Shown in pieces: positions 17,598 through 26,421 of a stretch of 64,000 nt of DNA (positions are counted from its first letter, which is position 1; every line of letters begins with the position of its first letter). The notes beneath the pieces are model-generated. The model was not told the DNA's origin and ran no database searches. It saw nothing but the letters and a program-made list of their open reading frames with translations. Source of the stretch: Labilibaculum sp. (lineage in GTDB: Bacteria; Bacteroidota; Bacteroidia; Bacteroidales; Marinifilaceae); NCBI GenBank assembly GCA_016342745.1, contig JAEINT010000015.1:1-64000 (forward strand). Direction: 5' to 3'. A program made the translations under genes and the position numbers.

Positions 17598-19250
17598 ATG
17601 AAGACTTTACGGATAAAAACAACTTTTGCATTGATGATTTGCTTGTTATTTATTTCAAGCACATACGCTCAATCAGCTCCCGAAACATTTAAAAATCCAA
17701 TTCTTTCTGGATTTTACCCCGACCCGTCCATTTGTCGTGTGGGAGACACATACTACATGGTAAATTCAAGTTTCGAATGGTATCCTGGGCTTCCGATTCA
17801 TCGCAGTAAAGATTTGGTGAATTGGGAGAAAATTGGTCACGGCCTTCATCGTCCCGATCAAATTGTGTATCAAGATGGCCTTAAGAATTCCAATGGCATA
17901 TTTGCACCAAGCATTCGGTATTACAAAGGCACCTTTTATATCATTACCACTATGGTGGGACAAAAAGGGAATTTCATAATTACTGCTAAAAATCCATCAG
18001 GCCCTTGGAGCGATCCAATGTGGATAAAAGATGCTCCGGGAATTGATCCTTCGCTTTTTTGGGATGATGATGGTCGTTGTTATTATACCGGAGCAGGTGT
18101 AATTGATGGAACTCAAAAAGATTGGCAAGGTAAAAATGGTGTTTGGATGCAGGAAATTGATCCTGACAAAGGAATTTTGATAGGAGATAAAAAACAATTG
18201 ACATATGGACATGCTTCCAACGCTCGATGGGCTGAAGGTCCACACTTGTTTAAGATAGAAGGTGAGTATATCCTATTAATTGGAGAAGGTGGTACCAGTG
18301 AATTTCATGCAGTAACTATTTTCAATAGTAAAAACCTATGGGGACCTTATGTTCCAAATCATGCAAATCCGATAATGACGCATCGCCATTTAGGATACAC
18401 CTACCCGATCATACAAACTGGTCATGCCGATTTAGTGCAAACACAAAATGGAGAATGGTGGAGCGTTATGCTGGCGAAGCGTCCTATTGATGGCTATTCC
18501 ATTCTTGCCCGTGAAACCTTTCTGGCTAAAATTGAAGTAACTCGTCAAGAAAGTGGCGTAACGCTTATTTACAATCCAGGTAAAGGCTTACTCCAAACAG
18601 AACAAAAAAGACCAAATTTACCATGGACTCCAGTACACGAGCTCATTTCAAAGGATAATTTTGATTCGGAGACTATCGATTTAGAATGGAATTGCCTCCG
18701 AACACCTCAAATACATTGGTATCGTCAGGCAAAAGGAAAAATGGAAATTGATCTGCGTCCGCAAACGATCAGTGAGTGGAAAAACCCATCTTTCTTAGCT
18801 AAGCGAGTGAAACATCACGATTATGAAGTTTCTACCAAAATGCATTTTTCATCGAAAAAAGAAAATGAACAAGCTGGGCTGGTTCTCTATCGAAAATCAT
18901 CTACACATTATCAATTGCTCCGCATAAAAAATGAAATGGTGCTTTTAAAAACCACGGCAAAAGAAGTAAATGCCGAAAAAGGAATGCTTGAAGAAATTGC
19001 AAGGATGCCCTTTAAAGGAAAAGAAGTGCATCTTAAGCTCGTAAGTAAAGGCCTTAAAGCAAGCTTTTACTTTGGTTCTTCAGAGGCCGATCTATTACAA
19101 ATTGGCGAAACACAAGACTTATCTCATTTTGGCGATGAAATCGCATGGGGATTTAATGGCACCTACATTGGAATGTATGCCACATCTTTAGGTGAAAAAA
19201 GCAAAAACAAAGCATATTTCGATTGGTTTAAGTATAAAAACCATCACTAA
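17598..19250 (+). CDS. Glycoside hydrolase GH43 (beta-xylosidase/alpha-L-arabinofuranosidase type)
   Basis: 550 aa, signal peptide 1-24. The ATG follows the fucosidase stop codon immediately. The five-bladed propeller has the three catalytic acids in expected settings: Asp42 (GFYPDPSICR, base), Asp150 (GIDPSLFWDDDG, pKa modulator) and Glu213 (WAEGPHLF, acid). Residues about 350-550 form the second beta-sandwich (NFDSETIDLEWNCLR, then EQAGLVLYRKSSTHYQLLRI) typical of xylosidase/arabinofuranosidase-type GH43 enzymes. It probably removes xylose or arabinose side groups; the exact specificity cannot be read. Confidence 0.88.
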   Translation: MKTLRIKTTFALMICLLFISSTYAQSAPETFKNPILSGFYPDPSICRVGDTYYMVNSSFEWYPGLPIHRSKDLVNWEKIGHGLHRPDQIVYQDGLKNSNGIFAPSIRYYKGTFYIITTMVGQKGNFIITAKNPSGPWSDPMWIKDAPGIDPSLFWDDDGRCYYTGAGVIDGTQKDWQGKNGVWMQEIDPDKGILIGDKKQLTYGHASNARWAEGPHLFKIEGEYILLIGEGGTSEFHAVTIFNSKNLWGPYVPNHANPIMTHRHLGYTYPIIQTGHADLVQTQNGEWWSVMLAKRPIDGYSILARETFLAKIEVTRQESGVTLIYNPGKGLLQTEQKRPNLPWTPVHELISKDNFDSETIDLEWNCLRTPQIHWYRQAKGKMEIDLRPQTISEWKNPSFLAKRVKHHDYEVSTKMHFSSKKENEQAGLVLYRKSSTHYQLLRIKNEMVLLKTTAKEVNAEKGMLEEIARMPFKGKEVHLKLVSKGLKASFYFGSSEADLLQIGETQDLSHFGDEIAWGFNGTYIGMYATSLGEKSKNKAYFDWFKYKNHH

Positions 19251-19298
19251 TAAATTGCAATACCCTTATCATTACTACAAAGAAATTAAAATAAGATC

Positions 19299-21821
19299 AT
19301 GAAAAACTCAATTTACATTCTCCTGCTATCCATTTTCGTTTTTGCTTCATGTGCGAAAGAAAACGCCCGCACAACAGAAGATTTTAACTTCAACTGGAAA
19401 TTCGCCTTAGGTGAACAAACACAAGCAGATCAGGTTTCATTCGATGATTCGGAATGGGATGCTATTCGATTACCTCATGACTGGAGTAATCTAACTGGCT
19501 ATCAAAAAGAAAATACCGCAGCCAGTACTGGTTTTGTAGAAGGAGGAATGGGCTGGTATCGTAAATCATTTCATGTTCCATCATCAGATAAAGGCAAAGC
19601 GATATGGATAGAATTTGATGGTGTTTTTTGCAATTCAGAAGTTTATTTGAATGGTAAGAAGTTAGGATTCAGGCCCAATGGTTATGCCAGTTTTTCGTAT
19701 GACTTATCCGAACACCTAAATTTTGGTGCAGACAATCTAATTGCCGTAAAAGTAGACCATTCCAACTATGCAGACACACGATGGTATACGGGTTCGGGCA
19801 TTTACCGCGATGTAAAACTGGTGAAAACTTCTAAGGTTCACATTCCTCAATGGGGCGTTCGCATTTCAACTCCCGAAGTTAATGCCGAAAAAGCTACTGT
19901 AAATATTCAAACAGAAATAGCGGGAGCAGAAAGTGATGTGGAAATTGAACTTGAAATTCTTGATGCCAATAATAAATTAGTTGCTTCAAATACAGAAAGC
20001 ACAATAGAAAACGGCAAATTAAACCAACAGTTAAGTGTGACTAATCCTCAGCTTTGGGATATTGAGACTGCTCATTTGTATTCGGCAAAGCTTGTGGTGA
20101 AGCACAAAGGAGTTGTTGTGGATGAAGTAGAACAAAAATTTGGGATTCGCACTTTTCGTTTCGATTCTAACAAAGGATTTTACCTCAATGGTAAGAATTT
20201 GAAAATTAAAGGTGTTAATATTCATCACGATGCGGGTGCTGTAGGTGCTGCTGCCGTTAAAGGCATTTGGGAATATCGTGTTGGAAAATTAAAATCCATT
20301 GGTGTTAATGCCATTCGTATGGCTCACAATCCACATGCTGCTATTTTAATGGATGTATGCGACGAACAAGGCATGTTGGTAATGAATGAATTTTTCGATG
20401 AGTGGCATATCCCCAAAGGAAAAAGTGTAAACTATTTGGGCGATGAAGCGGCTTCTGATGAAATTTCAACAGGATACAGTGAAGTATTTCATGAATGGTC
20501 TGAGCGTGATCTAAAAACATTAATAGCACGCGATTTTAATCGTCCATCAGTAATAATGTGGAGCATTGGGAACGAAATAGAATGGACCTTCCCTTATTAT
20601 TCTCAAACATACAGCGAGGTTGAAGGTAAAATTCGCGAATATAAGGATACGCCAACTTACGATACAACTAAAATTAAACCTGTTTTTGATAGAATAACTG
20701 GTGGGATTGATTCTTTATCCATTGTAGCTCACCAACTTTCGAAATGGGTAAAAGAAGAAGATACTAGCAGACCAATTATTTGTGGTAGTGTACGCCCTAC
20801 TGTTGCTTTTGCTAGTGGATATGCCGATGCCGTTGATGTTTTAGGTTTAAACTACAGAGCCATAGATTACGATGCAGCACATGCCGCATTTCCAGAAAAA
20901 TGCTTTTTAGGTTCGGAAAACTGGGTAGCTTATTCAGAATGGAAAGCCTGCATTGAGCGTGACTTTATTCCAGGAATATTTGTGTGGACAGGTTTTGCCT
21001 ATCGAGGTGAAGCAGGTCCTTGGCCTAGAAAAGGATTAGACATTTCATTATTCGATTTCGCTGGTTTTAAGACGCCAAGAGGTCATTTCTTTGAATGTTT
21101 GTGGAAGCCAGAACCTAAAGTCTATATGGTAACAACCCCAGCCTCAGAATCTGAATTTTCTTATTCTGAAAAGAATGGATGGAAATTTGATATTCAATTA
21201 ACAGCCGCACCGGTCTGGGACAAACTTCGTTTATGGGAATGGTACAAAGTTAAGGAGCATTGGAATTACAAGGAACAAGAACAAATTGTTGTACAAACTT
21301 ATACCAACTGCGAAGAAGCAGAACTTTTCTTGAATGGGAAAAGTCTGGGAAAACAGGCTTTAGCAGATGTTGAAAATGAGGATAACATTATTAAATGGCT
21401 CGTCCCTTTCCAAAAAGGAGAATTAAAGGTAGTTGGTTATAATAATGGTAAAATTGCTAACGAATACATCCTTGCATCTACAGGAAAATTAGCACGTATT
21501 GAAATAGAAAGCGATAAAAATGAACTTAAGGCCAATAATTATGACGTAGCCCATGTTTCAGTTAAACTATTTGATGATGCAGATAAAGAAATAAAAGATT
21601 TGGATACCAAGATTAAGTTTGTTGTGAACGGAGAAGCTGAATTACTAGCTGTTGATAATGGTTGGGAAATGAATGTGGATTCGCATATACTGAACAATGT
21701 AAAAACACATAAAGGAAAAGCATTGGCCATCATAAGGTCATTAGATAAGCAAGGCGTAATTACGGTCTCAGCATCTATTGGTGATATTAAGAGTAATGAA
21801 TATCAAATAGAATTAAAATAA
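19299..21821 (+). CDS. Beta-galactosidase-like glycoside hydrolase, GH2
   Basis: 840 aa lipoprotein (FASC lipobox, Cys19). Domain order: GH2 sugar-binding domain (about 30-180; WDAIRLPHDWS, GMGWYRKSFHV, YTGSGIYRDV), immunoglobulin-like domain (185-285), TIM barrel (290-600), then C-terminal beta domains. Catalytic residues are Glu426 (SIGNEIEW, acid/base) and Glu540 (LGSENW, nucleophile). NAIRMAHNPH and MNEFFDEWH are family hallmarks. It probably cleaves beta-galactosides. Forty-eight bases separate it from GH43, so the three enzymes form one exo-acting set for a fucose-, pentose- and galactose-decorated glycan. Confidence 0.9.
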   Translation: MKNSIYILLLSIFVFASCAKENARTTEDFNFNWKFALGEQTQADQVSFDDSEWDAIRLPHDWSNLTGYQKENTAASTGFVEGGMGWYRKSFHVPSSDKGKAIWIEFDGVFCNSEVYLNGKKLGFRPNGYASFSYDLSEHLNFGADNLIAVKVDHSNYADTRWYTGSGIYRDVKLVKTSKVHIPQWGVRISTPEVNAEKATVNIQTEIAGAESDVEIELEILDANNKLVASNTESTIENGKLNQQLSVTNPQLWDIETAHLYSAKLVVKHKGVVVDEVEQKFGIRTFRFDSNKGFYLNGKNLKIKGVNIHHDAGAVGAAAVKGIWEYRVGKLKSIGVNAIRMAHNPHAAILMDVCDEQGMLVMNEFFDEWHIPKGKSVNYLGDEAASDEISTGYSEVFHEWSERDLKTLIARDFNRPSVIMWSIGNEIEWTFPYYSQTYSEVEGKIREYKDTPTYDTTKIKPVFDRITGGIDSLSIVAHQLSKWVKEEDTSRPIICGSVRPTVAFASGYADAVDVLGLNYRAIDYDAAHAAFPEKCFLGSENWVAYSEWKACIERDFIPGIFVWTGFAYRGEAGPWPRKGLDISLFDFAGFKTPRGHFFECLWKPEPKVYMVTTPASESEFSYSEKNGWKFDIQLTAAPVWDKLRLWEWYKVKEHWNYKEQEQIVVQTYTNCEEAELFLNGKSLGKQALADVENEDNIIKWLVPFQKGELKVVGYNNGKIANEYILASTGKLARIEIESDKNELKANNYDVAHVSVKLFDDADKEIKDLDTKIKFVVNGEAELLAVDNGWEMNVDSHILNNVKTHKGKALAIIRSLDKQGVITVSASIGDIKSNEYQIELK

Positions 21822-22045
21822 CAATCCAACAAGAACACTACGACAAAGACAGCATTAGATTACAAGAAATGATCTTAAAATTAGATAGCTAAACAAGCTA
21901 ATGGTGGGAAATTTAAGTTTTTGTACATTTACTAAAAACAGTAAAAGTTAATCACTATAAATATTTAGGCGATGACCTAATTTAAACATTCTAACTTCTT
22001 TTTCTATTTTTAACACAGAGAGATTAGAACTAATTCAAAGAGATC

Positions 22046-22525
22046 ATGAAAAATATATTGATTTTATTATTTGGAATTTTGATTATATCCTGCAATCCAA
22101 GTAAAAAGGAAAGTTCAAATATTAAATTAACTGATAAATCGGATAATTTCGACTGGTTATTAGGAGAATGGGAAAGGTTAAATGAAGAAGAGGGAAAGAA
22201 TACTTATGAAAATTGGGAGAAAATAAGTGATGTTGAATATTCAGGGATTGGATTTACGATGCAAGGTGCTGACACCATAAAACAAGAAAAGATAGCATTA
22301 ATTAAAGCTAGTGAAAAATGGATTTTGACTGTAAAAGTTCCTGAAGAAAAGGAATCTGTCTCTTTTAAAATGATAAATCATACAGAAAATGATTTTACTT
22401 GTGAAAACAAAGAACTTGATTTTCCGAATACAATAAGATATTGGAAAAGTGGTAATCGAATGAAAGCTTCAGTATCCAATGCCGAGATGGAAATTCCGTT
22501 TGAATTTGAAAAACTGAGTAAATAA
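22046..22525 (+). CDS. DUF6265-like lipoprotein
   Basis: 159 aa with a lipobox (LIISC, Cys16). FDWLLGEWERLNEEEGKNTY and the following YSGIGFTMQGADTI match the lipocalin-like DUF6265 pattern (WLxGxW start, eight-strand barrel). It is a small periplasmic-facing lipoprotein of unknown ligand. It stands alone, with its own terminator shared with the convergent LysM gene. Confidence 0.75.
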   Translation: MKNILILLFGILIISCNPSKKESSNIKLTDKSDNFDWLLGEWERLNEEEGKNTYENWEKISDVEYSGIGFTMQGADTIKQEKIALIKASEKWILTVKVPEEKESVSFKMINHTENDFTCENKELDFPNTIRYWKSGNRMKASVSNAEMEIPFEFEKLSK

Positions 22526-22537
22526 TAATTAAAATAT

Positions 22538-22569
22538 AAAAGGCTGTTTCGATTTTAAAACAGCCTTTT
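22538..22569. terminator. Bidirectional terminator between convergent genes
   Basis: AAAAGGCTGTTT (22538-22549) pairs with AAACAGCCTTTT (22558-22569). A flanks on the left and T on the right give U-tracts for both the DUF6265 gene and the LysM gene. Confidence 0.85.
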
Positions 22570-22573
22570 ACTT

Positions 22574-23038
22574 TTAGTTTAAAGGAGGAATTACAAGAAC
22601 CTGTCCAGGATAAATCAAATTCGCATCCTTTAACATTGGTTTGTTTGCCTCAAAAATGATATCATATTTATTCGCCTTTCCATAAACCTCTTTAGCTATT
22701 TTGGATAAATAATCACCCTTTTTAACTGTATAGAATTGTTTTTCTGGTTCAGGAGGCTCAATTGAGGGAGGATTTGTAAGTACAATTTGGTCATTAACAG
22801 ATGATATACCATCTACATTTCCAGCAGTAACAATAATTTTGTTCTTATTTTCGAAGGTATCAACACTTCCTTTGAGTGTAACTTCTTCCTCATCAATCAA
22901 TACCTGTATGGTACTGGTATCAAAACCAAATTTCTTAATGTGACTCGAAATTAGCTCTGCTTTCTCTTTTTCCAAAGTTTCTTCCGATTTTCCAAAAATC
23001 TTTTCGCCCGCCCCTTTTATAAATGAAATTAGTCCCAT
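22574..23038 (-). CDS. kbp: BON-LysM protein, Kbp/YgaU-like
   Basis: 154 aa, no signal peptide. Residues about 25-90 form a BON domain (VTLKGSVDTFENKNKIIVTA, VDGISSVNDQIVL) and 100-152 a LysM domain (YTVKKGDYLSKIAKEVYG, LIYPGQVLVIP). This is the architecture and length of Escherichia coli Kbp (YgaU), a cytoplasmic potassium-binding protein. Potassium binding here is by family analogy. The dodecin gene lies 42 bases upstream on the same strand, so the two may be co-transcribed. Confidence 0.88.
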   Translation of the reverse strand: MGLISFIKGAGEKIFGKSEETLEKEKAELISSHIKKFGFDTSTIQVLIDEEEVTLKGSVDTFENKNKIIVTAGNVDGISSVNDQIVLTNPPSIEPPEPEKQFYTVKKGDYLSKIAKEVYGKANKYDIIFEANKPMLKDANLIYPGQVLVIPPLN

Positions 23039-23080
23039 TTGTGGTTGTTTTAATTTAAAAATTTCTCTTTGTATTTAGGA

Positions 23081-23284
23081 CTAATCCAACAATTGAAAGG
23101 TTATTTTAACATTTACTCTAAATTCAGTAATGTTATTTTTGTCGACAACGGCACTCATATCCTGAATATATACAGAACGAATTTCTTTCACCGTTTTAGC
23201 AGCTGTTTTCACTGCATTTTTTGTGGCATCTTCCCAACTGGTCGTTGATGAAGCCATTACTTCAAGAACTTTTAAAATACTCAT
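23081..23284 (-). CDS. Dodecin family protein
   Basis: 67 aa. The dodecin fold is shown by ILKVLEVMASSTTSWEDATK, NAVKTAAKTVKEIRSVYI and VNVKITFQL. Dodecins form hollow dodecamers that store flavin dimers. In the best-studied archaeal protein Trp36 stacks on the flavin and Gln55 binds it; the Trp position here is Tyr (SVYIQD). A Gln common just after it in bacterial relatives reads Met (QDMSA). The ligand may therefore differ. It precedes the Kbp-like gene and is probably part of the same stress-related pair. Confidence 0.88.
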   Translation of the reverse strand: MSILKVLEVMASSTTSWEDATKNAVKTAAKTVKEIRSVYIQDMSAVVDKNNITEFRVNVKITFQLLD

Positions 23285-23597
23285 AATGCTTGTTTTAAGT
23301 GAATGTATAAAATTAATTTGCTAACCAATTTGCAGATTGAATTAGCTTTTTTAGAAAGTATCCTCAATTTACTGATTTATTCACGAACTAGTAAATTTAT
23401 TTTTACAACTCACTCATGACAAGTGCCACGAATTAAACTATTTAAGGCAGGAATTTCATTTGGTAGGTTTATTGATAAAAGAATTATCCTAGAGTTTTTC
23501 AGAATAATTTTGGAGGACTCATTGCTAAAAAACTGAATCACCCAAGAAGGTAATTAATTATATATTATACGAGAAGTAAAAACATCAAATTACAAGC
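23285..23597. other. Intergenic region between MFS gene and dodecin
   Basis: 313 bases. It should hold the dodecin promoter (minus strand) and the end of the MFS gene. A TGGCAC on the minus strand near 23421 lacks a correctly spaced -12 GC and is not called as sigma-54. I see no clear operator or terminator. Confidence 0.4.
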
Positions 23598-24797
23598 CTA
23601 TTTCTTTTTTAACAGCAAAGCAAAAGGAATGGCTCCCAACGCCAAAATAGAAGAAATCAGGTATGTTTTTTCGAGACCAAGCCAATCGCCCATTACTCCA
23701 GCAAAAAAGACGGCTAAAGCAGCTGAAATAAAATTTACAGTCATGTAAATGCTGTTCATGAATACGGGAAGTTGTTTCGCTCTATCTTGCACTAAAGCGA
23801 TTAGTACAGGTCCAGGAGCAAAAACAAAAAAGCCCATAAGCACTAGAAAAATCAGTGAAAGCCAACCGTCTGTATTAATAAACAAGAACATCATAACAGG
23901 AGATATCAAGCTTATGGTTACCAATGTTGTTCTTCGTCCAATTTTATCTGAAATACTACCTGCTAAAACCGTTCCTACGGCACCTGCTAGCTGAAAAACT
24001 GCTAAAGCAGAATTTGCAAACCACAAACTTTCTCCTTTTTCAGAATAAAAGAAGGTGGGTAAAAATGCTGTTAATCCCGATTTCATAATTGCCCTAAACA
24101 AGGTAAAGCCAATTAAAACTGCGAAAAAAGGCAAGTACAATTTTAATGTTGGCAATATATCACCATTGCTGGCCTTCTTCTTTTTAAAATCATCCGATAT
24201 TTTTATATTTCGGAGCTTAAGGAATAAAATAAAGGAGGCCACCAAGCCAAAAGGAATCAATTTCCATGTTCCTTCGAGTCCCCAATATGACACTGAAGCT
24301 GTGATAATTAAAGGGCCAGCAGTTCTTGCCAATTCTCCTCCAAACATAAAATAACTCATCCCTCGTCCAGTGTGGTTTCCCGATAATCTTTTTACCATTG
24401 TTGGCGCTGGCACATGAAATACGGCACTGCTTATTCCCATTGTAAAAAGCAATATGCAGATAATTGTAAAGGAAGGAGCTACACCCAAAAGACTCATGGC
24501 AACAGCTGTTATTGCCGGTGTAAGAATAATAAAATATCTTGGTGCTGTTCGTTCAGCAATTATTCCAATTAATGGATTTAAAAACCACGGCACACGCATT
24601 ATTAAATCCCATATTGATGCTAAGGCCAGCGTTATTCCAAATTTTTCGATCAGTAAAGGACGAAGCGATGCCAAAAAAGAAGAGTAAATATCATGTAACA
24701 TGTGCGAGGCAGCGATTAAAATCACGTTCCCCGATTGAAATTCCTTAGATGATGGTTTGCTCTTTAAAGTGTGTTCGTCATTACTTAAATTAGTCAT
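23598..24797 (-). CDS. MFS transporter, fosmidomycin-resistance (Fsr) type
   Basis: 399 aa, twelve predicted membrane helices after a polar 25-residue N-terminus. The Fsr-like start ASHMLHDIYSSFLASLRPLL, the loop FHVPAPTMVKRLSG, and the second-half motif GSISDKIGRRTTLV (MFS motif A) support the family. It likely exports a small toxic compound; the fosmidomycin link is only by family. A -7 box lies 33 bases upstream. It is monocistronic and convergent with nothing nearby. Confidence 0.85.
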   Translation of the reverse strand: MTNLSNDEHTLKSKPSSKEFQSGNVILIAASHMLHDIYSSFLASLRPLLIEKFGITLALASIWDLIMRVPWFLNPLIGIIAERTAPRYFIILTPAITAVAMSLLGVAPSFTIICILLFTMGISSAVFHVPAPTMVKRLSGNHTGRGMSYFMFGGELARTAGPLIITASVSYWGLEGTWKLIPFGLVASFILFLKLRNIKISDDFKKKKASNGDILPTLKLYLPFFAVLIGFTLFRAIMKSGLTAFLPTFFYSEKGESLWFANSALAVFQLAGAVGTVLAGSISDKIGRRTTLVTISLISPVMMFLFINTDGWLSLIFLVLMGFFVFAPGPVLIALVQDRAKQLPVFMNSIYMTVNFISAALAVFFAGVMGDWLGLEKTYLISSILALGAIPFALLLKKK

Positions 24798-24829
24798 TGT
24801 ATGGTGTTAGGGTATTATATAAGGCAGAA

Positions 24830-24837
24830 CAAATTTA
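24830..24837 (-). promoter_or_regulatory. -7 promoter box for the MFS gene
   Basis: On the minus strand this reads TAAATTTG, an exact TAnnTTTG match, 33 bases upstream of the MFS ATG. Confidence 0.55.
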
Positions 24838-24864
24838 CAATCAGTTCTATCTAAAAACAAAAAA

Positions 24865-24887
24865 AGCACGAGAAGTTATCCCGTGCT
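24865..24887 (-). terminator. Terminator of the nitroreductase gene
   Basis: AGCACG (24865-24870) pairs with CGTGCT (24882-24887); the preceding plus-strand A-run is a U-tract for minus-strand transcription. Confidence 0.7.
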
Positions 24888-24909
24888 ATCCTATTTTAAA
24901 AAAAACTAT

Positions 24910-25578
24910 TTATTTAACCCATTCAACAACTTCTTCCATTGAGAAGCGAGATTGTGGAAATGGAGAATCTTCTTTTCTATAACCGAAAGCTACCATTGCA
25001 GCTACACCAAGTTTCCTCGTATCAACAACCCCTTCGGCAGCCAATATCTCTTCCACTTTTGTTCTGTCGAAACCTTCAATCGGACAAGAATCTACTCCAA
25101 TTTGCGCTGCTGCAGTCATCATGTTTGCGAATGGCAAATAAACCTGCTTACAAGCCCAGTCAAAAATCTTTCGATCGTCAGTCAAATCAAACTCATTCTC
25201 CATAAATCCTTTAAAGAACTTCAGTTTCATCTCTTCGATATCAGCTGGTAGCTTATCTACTTCTTGCGATTTGTTTTTCAAATAGTCAGAACCAACACGC
25301 ATTTCGTCGCCTTTTCTGGCTAATAGAATAACAAAATGACTTGCCGATGGCAATTGCTTTTGCGCGCCCCAACTTGGCTCCATTAACTTCTCACGCAATT
25401 CCATGTTTTGCACAACAACAAACTTCCAAGGTTCCCAACCAAACGAGCTTGGAGAACGTCTTCCAACTTCAAGAATAAACTCAAAATCCTCATCCGAAAT
25501 TTTCTGATCAACTTCGAACTCTTTAATTGCTCGTCTATATGAATGTGCTTTTAGTATTTCTTCTTTTACTGCTTTCAT
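24910..25578 (-). CDS. NAD(P)H-dependent nitroreductase family oxidoreductase
   Basis: 222 aa, flavin-dependent cytoplasmic enzyme. HSYRRAIKEF contains the FMN phosphate-binding Arg-Arg region (usually RRS); EVGRRSPSSFGWEPWKFVVV and the C-terminal LGVAAMVAFGYRKED are typical of NfsB/YdgI-type nitroreductases, as is FANMMTAAAQIGVDSCPIEGF. It reduces nitroaromatics or quinones with NAD(P)H. It is divergent from an HxlR regulator, a very common pairing, so induction by electrophiles through that regulator is likely. Confidence 0.9.
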   Translation of the reverse strand: MKAVKEEILKAHSYRRAIKEFEVDQKISDEDFEFILEVGRRSPSSFGWEPWKFVVVQNMELREKLMEPSWGAQKQLPSASHFVILLARKGDEMRVGSDYLKNKSQEVDKLPADIEEMKLKFFKGFMENEFDLTDDRKIFDWACKQVYLPFANMMTAAAQIGVDSCPIEGFDRTKVEEILAAEGVVDTRKLGVAAMVAFGYRKEDSPFPQSRFSMEEVVEWVK

Positions 25579-25702
25579 CTTTTATATTTTTAACTTTTTA
25601 TATCTTTTTTTTGCCTCTGCAAGTATAGATAAATAGGCTTTTCAATTCTGTAACAAAATGTTAAGGATATTTAATTAAGTTTATTCATCATTTTAATAGA
25701 TA

Positions 25703-25843
25703 CTATCATTTGTATAGTGACAAAAATATGTATAGTTTTAATATCTCACAATAACGGTCAAAATGGATAGTATAAATAAAATTTTATAATGCCCTATCCT
25801 ATTGATATTTAAATCAAAAATAAAACTATAAAAAGTATAGTTT
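25703..25843. promoter_or_regulatory. Repeated TATAGT operator-like sites between nitroreductase and HxlR genes
   Basis: The strongest site is AAACTATA-AAAAG-TATAGTTT (25823-25843), with eight-base perfect arms. ACTAT (25703-25707) with ATAGT (25715-25719) forms a second inverted pair. Further copies of the half-site occur at about 25731 (GTATAGTT) and 25768 (ATAGTATA). The divergent spacer of 307 bases is thus dense in one half-site, as expected for an HxlR-controlled intergenic region. Binding by the neighbouring HxlR protein is inference. Confidence 0.6.
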
Positions 25844-25885
25844 AGTATCAATAAACTGTAGAATCAGAATAAATGATATTTTGCA

Positions 25886-26275
25886 ATGGATAAAAAAGAG
25901 ATATGTAAGAAAAAACCAATGATAAAGCTCCACGAAAAATTATTTCCGTGCCCAACAAGTGCCGCCATGGAATTAATTGGAGGAAAATGGAAAAGCGTTA
26001 TTTTAATGCACTTGATGGATGGTACAAAACGGTACAACGAATTAAGAAAAGAAATACCAACAATTACAGAACGCACACTTAGCCTACAATTAAAACAATT
26101 GGAGAAGGATGATCTAATATCACGAAAGGTATACACTAAAAAGCCACCCTTAAAGGTTGAATATTCACTTACTGATTTTAGCAAGAGTTTGCTTCCTGTT
26201 CTGGAAGCAATTTCAGAGTGGGGAATTTATGCTGCAGAAGAAAAAGGAGAATTTATTTTCGAAGAAAGAGAATAA
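25886..26275 (+). CDS. HxlR-family transcriptional regulator
   Basis: 129 aa winged-helix regulator. The domain (about residues 20-115) begins with CPTSAAMELIGGKWKSVIL, has the recognition region TITERTLSLQLKQLEKDDLI and the wing KKPPLKVEYSLT. Cys19, at the start of the domain, is the position often redox- or electrophile-sensing in the family. It probably represses or activates the divergent nitroreductase and itself through the TATAGT sites. Confidence 0.92.
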   Translation: MDKKEICKKKPMIKLHEKLFPCPTSAAMELIGGKWKSVILMHLMDGTKRYNELRKEIPTITERTLSLQLKQLEKDDLISRKVYTKKPPLKVEYSLTDFSKSLLPVLEAISEWGIYAAEEKGEFIFEERE

Positions 26276-26421
26276 CAAAGTTTGATCGTAAACTTGCCAT
26301 TACTTGAGAAGGTTTTATAAGAGAAAAAATTACGCATAACAGCACATCCCATTTCTGTTTTTAATCAATTTGCGAAGAGACAAACAAAATTGGGAAGAGC
26401 TATTTTTGTGTTGTATTATTT

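Noticed and set aside
23415-23430. TGGCAC on the minus strand upstream of dodecin as a sigma-54 promoter
   Set aside because: No GC at the required -12 spacing; it matches only the -24 half.
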